From Coffea arabica (taxonomy: Eukaryota > Streptophyta > Magnoliopsida > Gentianales > Rubiaceae): a stretch of DNA of 64,000 nt. Shown here piece after piece: positions 16,940 to 29,613 of this stretch. The stretch is from assembly GCF_036785885.1 (NCBI RefSeq), contig NC_092326.1:44182037-44246036 (forward strand), written 5' to 3'. The translations under genes were made by a program, and so were the position numbers. Below the pieces are notes generated by a model. It had not been told where the DNA came from, made no database searches, and saw only the letters and a program-made list of their open reading frames with translations. The first letter of the stretch is position 1, and every line of letters starts with the position of its first letter.

Positions 16940-19900
16940 TTACTTCCTGAGACTGTAATAGTAGTATGAATTATTTATTCATTTGTTTTGTTGAAGTGGA
17001 AGAACCCTAATTCTTTTGTCGCCGGCTAGGGCCAAAGGCTTCCTGCTGTTCTGCAGTCAGCTACATGGATAAGGATTAATAACGATGTACGCAGCTGTAA
17101 TTTTCTAGGAGAGTCGACACTCGCAAATTTACAGTGCAACGGGGTTGGCTCATAGGATTAACTAGTTGAATACCAGTCAGTAAGGCCTGGCTATTGCCCG
17201 GCCTGTCATAATATATTACTTGTTAATAAAGGGAAAAAATTCGTCATAATAAAAAGCAAGTATTAAAGCATAACTAAAATAAAATTGATAGAAAAAGTGT
17301 ATATTATGTTTGGTAACAATTCCAGTTGATTTATACAAAGTTTAACTAGTGCTAAATAAAATAAGTGAAGTGACTAACCTAAAGTAAAATAACAGGCAAA
17401 GCAAAATCTTGAGTACTAAAAGTAATGTGGAAAAAAAGGAAAACACAAAACACGTAAAAGAAAGTATATGTTACTACAGTAATATATAAATGCATAGGTT
17501 TGTTGAAGTAAAAAGTAAGAAAATTTGTATGACCAAACGTAAAAAACACAAGAAAGTGAAGGAAGCTTTCTCTCTGCTATGTGAGAACGAGAAGGAAATA
17601 AAATAGGGAAAAAATGAAACACAATAAAGGTTGGTAGTATATGTAAGGGTGTGTACTATACTATTCAAGGTTAGTTTGTTGATAATAATTTCATCTAAAA
17701 AGCTAGTCTATGAAAGTTAAATTAAGCTAGTACTTTGTCTTTCAATATAATGGTTATAAACGATGAAATACAATTGATGATTCATCAAAAGGTTGATTTC
17801 TTGTGAAGGACAACCTAACTTTGAAAAAATATATAAGTATCTAATCTGGTTAGATAATTGAGAAAAAGTTGAATAGTTGAACAATAATTGCATTATTTGA
17901 CTTATGACTTATTACAAGCAAAGCATAGGAAAAATAAGAGAACCAAATAATCTGTAAGTTGGCTTGTTGAATAATCCAATAATGCAATAAGGTTGGAAAA
18001 ACGTTTTTCTCTCCAAATTAAAACTTATAATAAATATGCTTTATTGAATAATTTAATAATTTGACAGCATAGAAAATAAGAAAAAATGCAAATCTAATGA
18101 TTACCATGAAAACAACAACAAAGAGCATTTTAATGAAATATAATAGCGATACACATATTTTTGTCATTAAGACGTTAATGCATTCGTTTGATTAAGAAAG
18201 GAAAAAATTAATTGTAATAAAAAACACATATTAAGGTATAAATGAATTAAAATAGAATTGATAACAAAAATATATGAGCATAAAGTCAAATGCTACCAAA
18301 TATTTTAATATGAACAAATTAAAATAAATTTGAAATAGAAAATGCACATTACATTAAGTAGTGGTAATAATCTTTTTCTTTATAATAAGATGAAATTAGT
18401 TTTAAATAATCTTTTTTGTTGCATTAACAAAATAACAAAATGTCAAAAAATATAACAATTTGTAAAAATCCATGCAATTCGACGAATTTTAACAAATACA
18501 ACTTAATTTGTCAAATATAACTTTAAATGATAATTCATATTAAAATAAATATAAATATAAATTCAAATAATAATGATAATAACGTTGCAATCCGATTAAA
18601 ACTTAAGTTAATTTGTCAAATATAAGTTGAAATGATCATGTAAATGATACTTCAATTGAATTATATCTCTCCAACATCTAGAGTTTGAAAAATCCATTAA
18701 AAATATTTCAGCCTTATAATTATAGACAAAGGACTTACTCCCCTACTCAACCTTAAAGAGTAATGCTAAATCCACAAGGCAATGTCAAGTCTATAGAGAA
18801 AGCTCAAAATGCATCCATAAATGTCACGTGTCAGCAAGGGAAGTTGTTACAGTAACATTGGACCTTTGCTTATATTATAGTAAGATAATAAGTTGTATAC
18901 ATGGTGATGTATATAGAATTTTGCCAAGCAACGGAAATAATCAAAGTAGCAAGGAAAGGTGTATAGTTAAATGAGTATAATATAAAATAGGAAAAAAATA
19001 GATAAGAAATGGTTCGGGATAAAAGATAATGAAGAAAATCAAAGCATTTCATCTTTACAGGTATCAAAAGCAAGATGCACAAAAAAAAGGGAAACATGGC
19101 TTGTACATTTGTTAGGAAAATAGAAGAAGTGAAAAGATAGGAAACAAGCTGAATATCCCTAGTTTCCTATGGTAATTTGCAAATTGAGCATATTTTGGTG
19201 CATAGGTACTTGATCTAGCATCATAAAATACCGCACTGATGCATAAGGAACGTAGGCTGAATGTGTTGATCAGAGCTCTAACCATCAGAATAAGCATGAA
19301 AGGTGTAATACCACGAAAATATTTTTTTCGACTCTGTTATCTTCGAAGATTTAAACCGTAAAGGTTGTATTTGATTTGGGAATAAATACAATGATTTCAT
19401 TATGTTGCAGTCCATGCTCAAACTTCTCCAATTTTTTTTGAACTTTTTTCCCTTTGACACCAATTTCGGTAGCTTTGCTTCCTGTCTTGATGAGAAGAGT
19501 TAGAGTCACATCACCATTGACATAGTGATAGACAAATCATGGAATTTTCTGATAATGATTGATGAAAGTTAGATCGTAGAAGTGAAAAACATAGATTCAA
19601 TCAAAAGAAATGGAACAATAGCAGCAAAAAGAGAGAGTGTAAAGTTAGCAAGCCAATGTGTTAGGAGTAGTCGAAGAAAAAATTTGATAAAAGCAAACCG
19701 AATTGATTAGATTTTGGATTAAATCTGGTTTCATTGATGAACCTATGAGTTGTTGGATAACTACTGACCGCACACAAGCTGCACTCAATCAGTAGATAAT
19801 GTATTAAGAATAAGAAAAGCAAAAATGGATATATAGAGTAAAATGAAGCATATACCTGCCTTGCATCTGCTCAATACCATCCTACAATAGAATTGTACAA

Positions 19901-20387
19901 TGTAAGTAAACTTATTTCTGAAGCTCACAAAAATAGGTTACATCAAAGATAAGATTGCTACTGTGTCAAAGGAACAACATGTCATGTTTTTCATGATATT
20001 TTCATGGCAGTATTCATCCCATCCATCTGCAAATGAATGATTAGTGACTATGATAGGCCATCGGTAGGTTCCGTATCTGAGAATGATTGTCCTATATTGG
20101 TGTCAACTAAGCAACAATGCAAACTTCGAAGGCAAAATCTGAAATTGAGGAATAGAATAAGCAATGTTAAATGCAATCGCAAGACTTAAAATGTGAGTTT
20201 TTGAGATAAGATAGCCAAAGACAAATGACTGCATGTAAGTACATTATATATTACTACATTAGCTGTTGAAAAGTTTAGGCTCATCCGGTTGGACAGCATA
20301 TAAGTACAAATGACTGCAAACTCATCGGCCTTTTTTTCAGGCTAGATGAGCCAAATTTGGGTTGGACCAACCTCCATCGACAGTCCT
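16940..20387. other. Gene-free AT-rich spacer
   Basis: The first ~130 bp is presumably the promoter and 5' UTR of the synthetase gene. Beyond about 17200 the DNA is extremely AT-rich with only short open frames. No transposase, RT or terminal repeat could be read. It probably consists of decayed transposons. Confidence 0.5.
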
Positions 20388-20585
20388 AAATAGAGATGTA
20401 CTCGAATCGAATCGAGCTCAGACTATAATATTACTATACTCGAGCTCGATCAAGTCGGAGAATTTGAACTCTAGCTTGACTCGAGAAATGCTTAAAAAAC
20501 TTGAGACTCGACTCAATAAGGCTCGAGTCAGGATCAAGCCTTATCAAGTCGAGTAATCTGATCAATCGAGCTTTTTGACTCGGCA
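20388..20585. repeat. CTCGAG-rich repeat, possible hAT terminal region
   Basis: The repeat opens TAGAGATGTACTCGAATCGA and carries many ACTCGA/CTCGAG/TCGAGT words over 200 bp. Similar word clusters occur at 25848-25995, 33040-33215 and 63759-63890, with a weaker one near 27940-28040. Sub-terminal arrays of short motifs after a TAGGGATG-like end are common in plant hAT elements. A decayed hAT transposase starts 375 bp to the right. The link between the two is inferred. Confidence 0.45.
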
Positions 20586-20959
20586 AACTGGAGGAAAATA
20601 GAAAGATAACAACCTGTTCACACATCCCCATTAATAGTCATTCAAACTGCAAATGAAAGAAAAAGGCACCAAAATATAAACATACTCCACAATACATAAT
20701 AAGTTACATGTCTCATAAACTAACAAGTTCCAAATTATGAGCTAATCTAAGTAGAAGAAATAAACAGCAGCATATATCTTCAAAACTTTGGCAAGTCAAA
20801 TTCTTTGATTATCTTGGCTTCCTACCAAAGAAAAGAGGACAAAACACAAAAAAGTTACATAACTTCCCAAAAGAATAAACTTATACTCAATAACTCAAAT
20901 ATGAAAGTTTGGTAGTAAAACAATAAAGTTGACCTTCGTCTTCTTTTTGACCCCGTGAA

Positions 20960-22880
20960 GATTCCTACACCAATCTCCTGCACACATCAACACTTATATA
21001 GGTAAAGTGCTGCTCAATACGTGTCAATTACTCAAGTCCCAAGACTAAATGTGACCTCCGATGCAACTATAGTTATCGGAATAGTAAAGATATCGCAGGC
21101 TATTCAAGAAAATACTGGGTATGAGATTCGATTTATTTTCCACCACTCTAAACAATCAAATTCATCGAGATCTTCTCCAATCTTTTGGTGAGACTTGTCT
21201 AAATAATCAACCAATTCTGATTTATGCGTTTGTTGGTCTCGACTTCGTCACAATATTGATCAAAGTCATCCCATCTAGTCCTTTTGGTCACATTTATTCC
21301 TTGCCTTTGTGAAGAGCTAAAAGCCATTGGCCCTTCAGTTGGATTCACCGCTAAAGCAACATACTCATCATATAACTCAAAGATCACTTGACGAATGATG
21401 AAAATGTTATGAGAAGCCTCTGAAAGTGAATACAATTGAGGGCATGTGAAGTCCACAACCCTCATTTTCTATCTTAGATCTAAAATGGCAGCCACAGCCA
21501 ACATCAAATTACACTCACTCCAATACTTGTCAAACTTAGCTTTCATCCTTCGAATCATGACCTGAATAAAAGGATCTTTATTATTGACTCGAGCATCTAG
21601 CACTTTTTTTTATCTTCACTAACTCTTGAAGGAAAACATTGCTAGTAGGATAATCTGAGCCAAAAATTATATGCGTGCACTCCCAAAATTTTTCCAAGAC
21701 CGAACAAACCTTTTCTGTCTTTTGCCAATCGTCAGCAGATCGGCAAAAATCATAACTTTGCTCTTTATCTTAGAAACGGGGAAAAATATCCTTAAATCTG
21801 ATGGAACAATTTAGCATCTCGAAGGTGTCATTCCATCCTGTCTTACAATCATAAAACAAATATTTCTTGGTATCTGGAGTTGTTAAGTGATCTCAACAAA
21901 CATTAAGGCTTGACCCTTTGATTGATTCACAAATTCCACATAATCCCTAATGGCTTTGTTAATGTCCATAATCTCATAAATGTTATCTTGAATCACAAGG
22001 TTCAAGATATATGCACAGCATCGAACATGGAACAATTTTTCATTACGATGAAGCTTTTTGGACCTAGAGATGTCATCCTGTAATATTCTAATAGCAACAT
22101 CTTTGTTCGAGACATTATCAACTGATATGGAGTAAATTTTGTGCTCAATGCCCCACTTTTTTGTACTTTTGAAAATTGAATATGTTATCTCAACTATGAG
22201 ATAAGGCAGTGGTATGTGCACAAAACTCAAAACTGGTTTTTGTAGTTTCCAATCAAAGTCAATCCAATGTCCGGTGATGATCATGTGCTAGATCTTTTGG
22301 GTTTTTGACTTCCAAAAATTGGTTGTAATGCTCACTTTTTTCACAATTTTCAACTTGCTTCTCAGCTTAATTTTTTCAACCTCATATACTTGTATACAAT
22401 CATTTTTTGCTATTGTTTGAGAGATTCTCTTCCACTCTGGCACCACTAGTTTCATCATAAGATTGAAATCCTCTTCTTCTAATATGGTGAATGGATACTC
22501 GTGTATTAGCATCCAATATGCAGTTGCCTCTCTAACTTTTTCTGTGTCAAACTTTCCATTCAGGGATGGCAAAATTGGAAAAGATTCATCAGCTGATTGA
22601 AAATTTAGTTTTGTTTGCTACTCCCCTTTCTAATGCTTGTTTTTTGGGCTGAACATCTATTCTGATGCCTCTACATGCTACTTGTTTGTTTTGTCTTACC
22701 TCTTGGCAGTTTTTTCTTGCAATGCTTGCAAATGGCGTAGTACAATCCATTTTACTCAATTTCATCAAAATCGTCCTAAGCCTCAAATGTTTTACTTCTT
22801 TTAGGGATGCAAAATTCATGTTCAACTTCAATCACCTCTCGTGTGTCTCCTCTTATTTGGATAGTTGGTTCTTTTTCTTC
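20960..22880 (-). pseudogene. hAT transposase pseudogene (RICESLEEPER/DAYSLEEPER-like)
   Basis: A dead transposase, with its domains in order on the minus strand. The BED zinc finger is at 22740-22690 (YYAICKHCKKKLPRGKTKQV, with an in-frame stop just before it). Next comes REATAYWMLIHEYPF (about 22540) and TTNFWKSKTQ (about 22310). The catalytic-core segment is at 22284-21883 (GHWIDFDWKLQKPVL, WGIEHKIYSISVDNVSNKD, FHVRCCAYILNLVIQDN). KYWSECNLMLAVAAILDLR lies at about 21520. The C-terminal hATC dimerisation domain is at 21225-20990 (FDCLEWWKINRISYPV, IPITIVASEVTFSLGT). Frameshifts and several stops exclude activity. Such genes normally span 600-700 codons, so nearly the whole length is represented. 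A few intact relatives of this family have been domesticated, but not this copy. Confidence 0.9.
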
Positions 22881-23072
22881 TTCGGGTGGTACAGACCCTG
22901 TTGTTGAGATAGGAGCAATCGCTTGATCTGTAACTATTGGTGTTGTATCATTACTTATAAAATAGTGGTATCCATCATGAATGGAATAGATGTATCTACA
23001 GCGGATGATCGTGGGATAAAAGATATCTCGAGAGGACTAATTATCATACCTACAATTTATCCAAAAAAGTAA

Positions 23073-23079
<7 letters not shown>

Positions 23080-23103
<24 letters not shown>

Positions 23104-23104
23104 C
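23080..23104. repeat. AT dinucleotide microsatellite
   Basis: About twelve AT units follow an A-run. Low-complexity sequence with no other signal. Confidence 0.9.
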
Positions 23105-23560
23105 TTGTGTCAGCCATACAACCACTATAAACATTCATTAGTACTTGCATATTGCCACCAAAAACTGCCTAAAATCAAGTACATTTAGCTTAACAGCTCC
23201 TTTGGCATTGCTTCTAGTCTTGAGCAACTCGTTGAATGTCTAGTGTTGCTTTGCATTTTCTTGAAAGTTTTCTAGGGAGTGAGTCAAAGGTTCTTCTAAA
23301 AAATTGTCAAAGGTTATTTAAGTGTCCAATTGGGCAAATTTTAAGTGTCAACCAGATTGCAATTTTTATGCTGCAATTACCATTACAACTTTAACAAAAC
23401 ATCCCAAGTTGATAATGGTCAACCATACAAGAATACAAGATTTTTGATCAATTACTCATACAACTTTAAAACTATTCCCTAACAAGTAATATATAAATTA
23501 TGGAATGTATATATACACCCACAACATAAGCTATCCGAAAGTATTAAGTAGAAACATTTT

Positions 23561-24588
23561 GACCCCGTTTGGAAGGTGAGTTTTTTGAGTATTAATATAA
23601 AACTTTACTGTAGATCACTGTAGAAGTTGTAGAAAAACTTTTTTTGTGAGATGAAAAAACTTTTTTCCTTTTCCTTCTTTTTCTTTTTCTTTTTTTTTTC
23701 TTTTTTTTCTTTCTTTCTTTTTTCTTTTCCTTTCTCCCTTCCCCTTCCCCTGTTCTCTTTCTCGAAACTCCCAAAACTCCTCCCCCGCCACCCCTCTGCG
23801 AGCCACCCCTCCCTTTCCCTCCCTCGTATTTTCTCTGCCCGTCACCCTCTCTCTCCCCTTCCCCTGCCACCCTTCTACCCTCTCCTCCCTCTCCCTCTCT
23901 GTCCCTCTTTTTCTCTACCCCTCTTCTCCCTCTCCCTCTTCTCCCCTTCCCTAGCGGCTTCTGACGCCTGAGAACTTGCAGGGCGTTGCAGCAACCATCC
24001 GATGCCAGAGTTGCAGGGCGTTTCTTTCTATTCTTCTCTTCTCCCTCTCCATCTCCTCTCCGCTCCCCCTTGCTCTCCGACGCCAGAGTTGCAGCAACCA
24101 TGGATTTCCTCTCTTTTTTTGTCCTCTCCCCCTTTCCTAGCTACGATCTGGTCGCTGACCAGATCGCAGCCCCCTTCCCCCTCCCCCTTTGCGATCTGGT
24201 CACGCGACTAGATCGTAGCTAGTTGGAGGGAGAAGGTGGCGGGGGAGGGGGGAGGGAGAAAGAAAAAAAAAAAGAAAAAAGAGGTTTTGGAAACCAACAG
24301 ATTGGTCAACGGGAGAGGGGAGAGAGAGAAAAAAAAAAGAGGAAGGCCGGCATTGGCGGCCGAAATAGTGACCAGTGCTGGAAGCGGTGGTGGTGGCCGG
24401 CGACGGAGGACGTGGTGGGTAGGATGGGGGAGGGAAAAAAAGAAAAGTTGAAGAGAAAGTTTTTTGTGTATTATTTTGAAGTGTGTAGATGAAAAACTTT
24501 GATAAATTTTTTGAGTTCCTGTAGCAAAAGTTATTAAAAAAACCTGTATTATACAAACTTGTTAAAACTTGAGGTTCTAAACAGGCCC
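23561..24588. mobile_element. Foldback-like element with pyrimidine and purine arms
   Basis: Ends are GACCCCGTTTGGAAGGT on the left and, reversed, GGGCCTGTTTAGAACCT on the right, each followed by AT-rich sequence with TTTTTTGAG and CTGTAG motifs. Inside, 23640-24180 is almost pure C/T on this strand and 24225-24470 almost pure G/A, so the arms are partly complementary. They meet at a GC-rich palindrome: 24138-24168 pairs with 24191-24222 (GATCTGGTCGC / GCGATCTGGTCACGCGAC). Three GA(C/T)GCC(A/T)GAG-type words followed by TTGCAG lie at 23961-24095. Long open frames here are low complexity and not credible genes. No clear target duplication was found, so superfamily is undecided. Confidence 0.6.
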
Positions 24589-25319
24589 TTCATCACTTGG
24601 ACAATTTAAGATCAGTATATCTACCTCTTGCCAAATGTCAATTTACCTAAATTCCCTAACATTAAAAACTAAAATGATCTAATGAAGAAAAAAAATTCCT
24701 GTGGATAAAATTAACTCATTAATCAAGATAAATTCGTATGCACTAGTGACCAATCTCATTGGGGTTTCGTCCATTGACAAAAGTAAAATTAACTCAAGAA
24801 AACTTCCACAAAACTAATGAACAATCAACCATTTACAGTGGCATTTAGCAAATTTCACATAAATTCATGCATTAGGGTTTCGACCTTCAATAATATTGTT
24901 TCAATTTCCCAATTTTCCTTTAATTGACAAATATTTTCTAAGTAACAATTAATTTTAGAAGTTATGTTGGCAAATAAAAGCTTACCTCTAACTCAAATCA
25001 ATTCTGGTGGCTAGTTTGCGATCGGCCCAAAAGTAGCTCCGATGGCACCTCACTCTTCCTGCTTTGCTCTTCAGATTTTAGCTGAACAACCCTAGAGGTC
25101 AACTAGCTCTGCAACAATGGCGATAGAGGCTTACAGATGTGGTGAGCAACGGCACGAGTAAGAGATTGAGAGTGACGGAGATGGGGTTTAGAAGTTTACT
25201 CTCGGTGGTTTGAATAAAGAAGAGAGACTAAAGCATTTCATAAATTTTTGATGAATTTTCCATATTTTCTTCGCTTTTTCCCAACATTTTTCCTTTTTAG
25301 TACTTTTACAATTATGTTA
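24589..25319. other. Spacer between transposons, no supported gene
   Basis: AT-rich DNA except around 25010-25190, which is richer in G/C and gene-like in composition. It could be the 5' region of the dead minus-strand hAT transposase, but no motif was identified. Confidence 0.4.
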
Positions 25320-25731
25320 CTCCCTCCGTCCTGAAATGAATGTCGCACTTCGGGTCTTGAGTTTCTTTTCAACAGTATCGCATTTTGGTCTAAGTTCCAG
25401 CGCTACCACTTCCGTGCATTACTCCATTGAGTGGTAGAAAGAAAAAGCAGGGATGACAAGATGTGTGTGACCCATACTTTACAAATGTGCCCAGCCATTT
25501 TTTTGAGAAAGTAGCTTGCACGGCTATTGTTTGCATATGCAGTGAGACTCACGCATATTAGAGCAACTCTTGTAGTTTTATGGGACCCATCAAAAACATA
25601 AAAGGAATCTGGTATATTTAAAGGCATGAGATGGAAATGAGGGAAAGTTTTATTGCCAATTATAGCAAGTGACATTAATTTTGGGACAGACCAAAAAGGA
25701 AAACATGACATTTTCAATGGGACGGAGGGAG
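25320..25731. mobile_element. Stowaway-type (Tc1/Mariner) MITE
   Basis: This 412-bp element begins CTCCCTCCGTCCTGAAATGA and ends in the complement (GGGACGGAGGGAG), flanked by TA on both sides (25318-25319 and 25732-25733). The CTCCCTCCGTCC end and TA target are diagnostic of plant Stowaway MITEs. The interior has no transposase. Confidence 0.93.
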
Positions 25732-25847
25732 TATTACTTTTCTGCTATTATGAAATTTTATTGTAAAGAAGAGTATCTTGTAAATTCAGTATAAATTATA
25801 CCCATAATGGTCATTTTATAATTATAATACATATATATTATTTAAAT

Positions 25848-25995
25848 TATACTACTCGACGAGTGGCTTGTCGAGTCACAAGTTACGTAATCCTGACTCA
25901 AACTCGACTTGAATGTATAATCAAGTTACTCGAAACTCGGTTCGAACTTGGTCAAGTCGAGTACGAGCCAAATCATTGATCGAGTTTCTTGTGAT
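25848..25995. repeat. CTCGAG-rich repeat, possible hAT terminal region
   Basis: A dense run of ACTCGAC, GTCGAGT and TCGAGTA words, in the same style as 20388-20585. The two share GAGTCAGGAT-type sequence when one is reversed, so they could be opposite ends of one decayed hAT element around the transposase pseudogene. No exact terminal repeat was found. Confidence 0.4.
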
Positions 25996-26124
25996 AGAAT
26001 TTATTTTAGATAATTATAAGAAAATTAAAATTAGAAAGGTCAATAATGGTAGAATTTATTTTAAATAATTATAAAAAAATTATAAAAGTTATGCAATCTT
26101 CTTGTGCTTCTATAATAAAAAAAA

Positions 26125-27171
26125 GGGTTATTATCATTTTACCCCCTTAGCGTTCGGTGCCACTATCAATTTCTCCTTTAACGTTATCTTTTAGTTACTT
26201 TACCCTCAAGACTAACGGTCAAACTTAACGGAGTTTGTTAATTAAAGTAAAAAGACAAGTTTAGTCCTTAAAATTATTATCATTTTATCCCCATAAACTA
26301 TAGTCTCAGTATTAAATTACCCAATAGAGTTATTTTTTAGGCAATTTATCCCACCATTAAACCAATTTAGCAAGTTAAAAAATTTTAGAAGTAAGTGCTC
26401 TCCTCTTTGTATAATAAAAATAATAAAAAATTTAGAATGACTCTTCTCCTCTTTAGTATCAAGAAAAAAGTCAAAATATTAATTTCTTTCTTTTTGACAA
26501 TCTTATTAATATTAAAAAATAGAAAGATTGGAAGGGGGACGGTGAGGAAGAGAGAAATATAGAGAGAGAGAGCTCAATTCTTTTTTTAGAAAATACAAAT
26601 AAGAAAGAATTAAATACTTTTATTATTTTAAAACTATTTCACTTTACTGTTTACCACCAGATTTCAATTCTAATTCCAACAACCTTAATTAATACGATAA
26701 TGTTAGACTTTCTTTTTGCAAATCTAATTTTCTATTTTCTTCTTTCCTATCTCTTTTTCTTTTCATAGTGTTAATAACTGTGAAAAAAAATTTGAGAAAA
26801 TTCTTTTATTTTTATATTTTTGGATCTCTTAAAGTGAAAAAAAAGAAGAATAATCATTCTAAATTTTTTATTTTTAATTATATATAAGGATAAATATATT
26901 TAAAAAATTTTAACCATAGTAGTTAGATTAACGATGAAGTAAAATGTCAAGAAAATAATGTTAGGAATTAAATCAATTATATCACTATAATTTAAAGGAA
27001 TAAAGTAATAATAACGGTGTAGTAATGCTATAGAATAAAAGGGTATTTTTGTCCAAAATTTTTTAACATGTTGAGTTGAATTATTTATGGGGGTGAAGTG
27101 ACTAAAAGATAATGTTAGGGGGTAAATTGATAGTAGTGATATAGTTTAAGGGGGTAAAGTGATAACAACCC
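26125..27171. mobile_element. Mutator-like non-autonomous element, copy C
   Basis: This 1047-bp element has the left end GGGTTATTATCATTTTACCC and the right end, reversed, GGGTTGTTATCACTTTACCC, both continuing CCTTA. The flanking 9-mers, TAAAAAAAA (26116-26124) and AATAAAAAA (27172-27180), match at seven positions. The A-rich setting makes this duplication weak evidence. No ORF lies inside. It shares the GGGTT...ACCCCC end style with copies A, B and D but a different interior. Confidence 0.75.
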
Positions 27172-28679
27172 AATAAAAAAATTAAAATTTTAGTTCATGT
27201 TAAAAATTATAAACTAGATTAGAATTTTCCTTTCTTGTTATCCTACATAATAATCAGGACAATTAGATGGCAACAATAATACCATTATGGAAATAAATTT
27301 TGAAAGTGAATCACATTGAAAATATTTTTTAGCAAGAGTGTTATTTTGGCAAAAAACTCATGATACTAAGGCAAATCCAACAAATCTCCATCTTGACGTG
27401 TATCCAACATCGATAAATGATAAACATGTTTCACTTTCTCCATAAAAGTCCCAACAAATTTCAATGAATCACAAAATTCTAAATGGAGTCCAATGAACCA
27501 CCAATGAGCAAAGATGCAAAAAGTTCAATGGGTTTCAATCGGTCAAAACTTATAAATGATTCAACAGATCCCAATGGGTTAAACAACACGAATATAATAA
27601 TCTTATACCATCTTTTGCATAAAAACCCTTAACGAGTTCTAATGGGATAAATTGCTCTTCTTCCCAAAAATCCAACTAACCTCCAATGGGCTCTTTCTCT
27701 ATTTTCTATAGTGCTAAATCGACATCTTAGACTAGATATTGATAGTTTGTTATCATAATTGTTTCCACAAAATCTAGAGTCTGAATCTCTAATATTAGTT
27801 TGTTAGGTTTGATTTCAGCAAATTGATGAAGGGGTTCTTGATAACCCCAATAGACAAATAACAAAGTAAAAAATAAATACAACAGAGACACAAAATTTAT
27901 ATGGTAGAATAAGCTCATCGAGTATTCAAGCATAGCATTCTAATATTCAAACTTGTCTTCTCATTTAAGTAATTGAGTATGCTCGACCTCAATTCGAACT
28001 CGATCAATGATTGGTCAAATCTAGTAATTGATTAAGCTATTCACAAATAGCTTACAAGTAGCCCAATACCACTTGAGAGACGGAGATATAGGGAGAGAGA
28101 GAAAATAGAGAAGAGAAGAGAAGAAATGATGGAGAAAAGAAGTGGTGAGAGGGAGAGAGAAAAGAAAATAATGGTAGCAAGGAAGAAGAGAGAAGAGAAA
28201 GGGGGAAAAGAGATAGCAAGAGGTAGAAGAAAGATGAAGTAGTAGGCAAAAATGAGGTGTAGGAATAGGGGCTGACGATAGGTGGTGGTGAGTGACTAGA
28301 AAAGTACAATGAGGATGATGTTTGCAATACAGCATTAAACATCCCAAAAATACATCCATAATGGAAACTTTTAAATATACAACTTTAGTAAAGTGTTTTT
28401 TTTAACCTAATCAATATGGGGAAAAAAAAAGAGAGGAGGGAAGATAGGGTAACTGAAAAAAAGAAAAGAAAAGTGGTGGAGGAAGTAAGAATAAAAAGGG
28501 ACAAGTGGTTGCTATGTGAAGTGGCAAATTTGATACTAGTGAGTGACAGAGGTGGTAGTGATGGTGACAATGGTGGAGAAAAAAAGAGAGAGGAGAGGGG
28601 CGGTGGTGATTACTAGTGGGTAATGCGATGAGTGGTGGGTGATGAGCCATAGTCTTGCAACCATCCATAATATATTTTA
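27172..28679. other. Spacer with unclassified repeat remnants
   Basis: About 27330-27910 contains CAAATCTCCATCTTGAC and ACACAAAATTTATATGG, phrases that resemble decayed Copia-type retrotransposon sequence in many plants. I could not place ends or coding motifs. A weak TCGA-rich cluster lies at 27940-28040. From 28065 to 28620 the DNA is purine-rich, and the open frames on both strands are low complexity. Confidence 0.35.
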
Positions 28680-29613
28680 GGGTTAAATGCAAAAAATCCC
28701 ACAAACTATATACTCAGTTGCAGTTTACCCCCTAAACTATAATAATAGACATTTTGTCCTCTTGAATGATATATTTGGACAAATCTACCCCTTTTATTTT
28801 AAGCATTGTTATTTTTCTTTTTTCCCTATCATTTTCTTTTTAAATTTTTCCTTTTTTTCTTTAAACATTGTTTAAATAAGTAGACTAGATTAGTCAAAAT
28901 TTGTTTATTTCTTAATTTCGTATGTCAATATTTTATAAAAAAAAATCTATGGAATACAATATTTTTTTCCAAATGTTTGAAGTCAATATCATTTAAGAAA
29001 TTAAACTTTTCAAATATATAATAACAAAATAGAGAAATTGATTAATCAATTATATTAGTAGTATGAATAACAAAAAAAAATGAATTACTATTGTTGTTTA
29101 TTCTTATTTTTAATTTCACTACAAATAACAATTGCTAACTTTTCTTTTTTATGTGATATATAATATGTTATTTTTATTATAAGTAGTTGAGTAATTGTGA
29201 ACTCTTAATTAGTTTATAGGTATTTAAATTGTTGAATTACTAGATTAATACACTTTACAATATAAGCTACATATATTTTGTAATAACAAAGAGTTTATGA
29301 CAAATTATTAAGAATGAATTTAATAAATAAACAAATTAAAAAAGCAGTTTAAAAAAAAATTAAATTTTTTGATGTAAGTCTTTTCATATCAAAGAGAGAC
29401 GTTGGCTAGTTCCACGGGAAAAGGAGAAAAATAAAGAAAATAAAAGGAAAAAAAATGAAAAAAGCTAATAGAGAAGAAAAAAGAAAGGATTTAAAATAGT
29501 AGGGTAGTGTTGTTCAAACATATCATTCAAGGGGGCAACTTGCTTATTATTATAGTTTAGAGGGTAAACTGCAACTGAGTGTATAGTTTGTAGGGGTTTT
29601 TTGCATTTAACCC
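28680..29613. mobile_element. Mutator-like non-autonomous element, copy B
   Basis: This 934-bp element is near-identical to copy A (7816-8743) from end to end. It starts GGGTTAAATGCAAAAAATCC and ends with the complement TTTTTTGCATTTAACCC. It is flanked by an exact 9-bp duplication, TATATTTTA (28671-28679 and 29614-29622). There is no ORF. The exact duplication suggests a relatively recent insertion. Confidence 0.95.

Noticed and set aside
23592..24101. Long Arg/Lys/Gly-rich and Ser/Pro/Leu-rich frames
   Set aside because: They are translations of the pyrimidine/purine tract of the foldback element and have no domain.
28021..28704. Overlapping frames on both strands rich in Leu, Ser, His and Pro
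   Set aside because: The DNA is a purine-rich low-complexity stretch; several frames are open only because stops are rare in such sequence.
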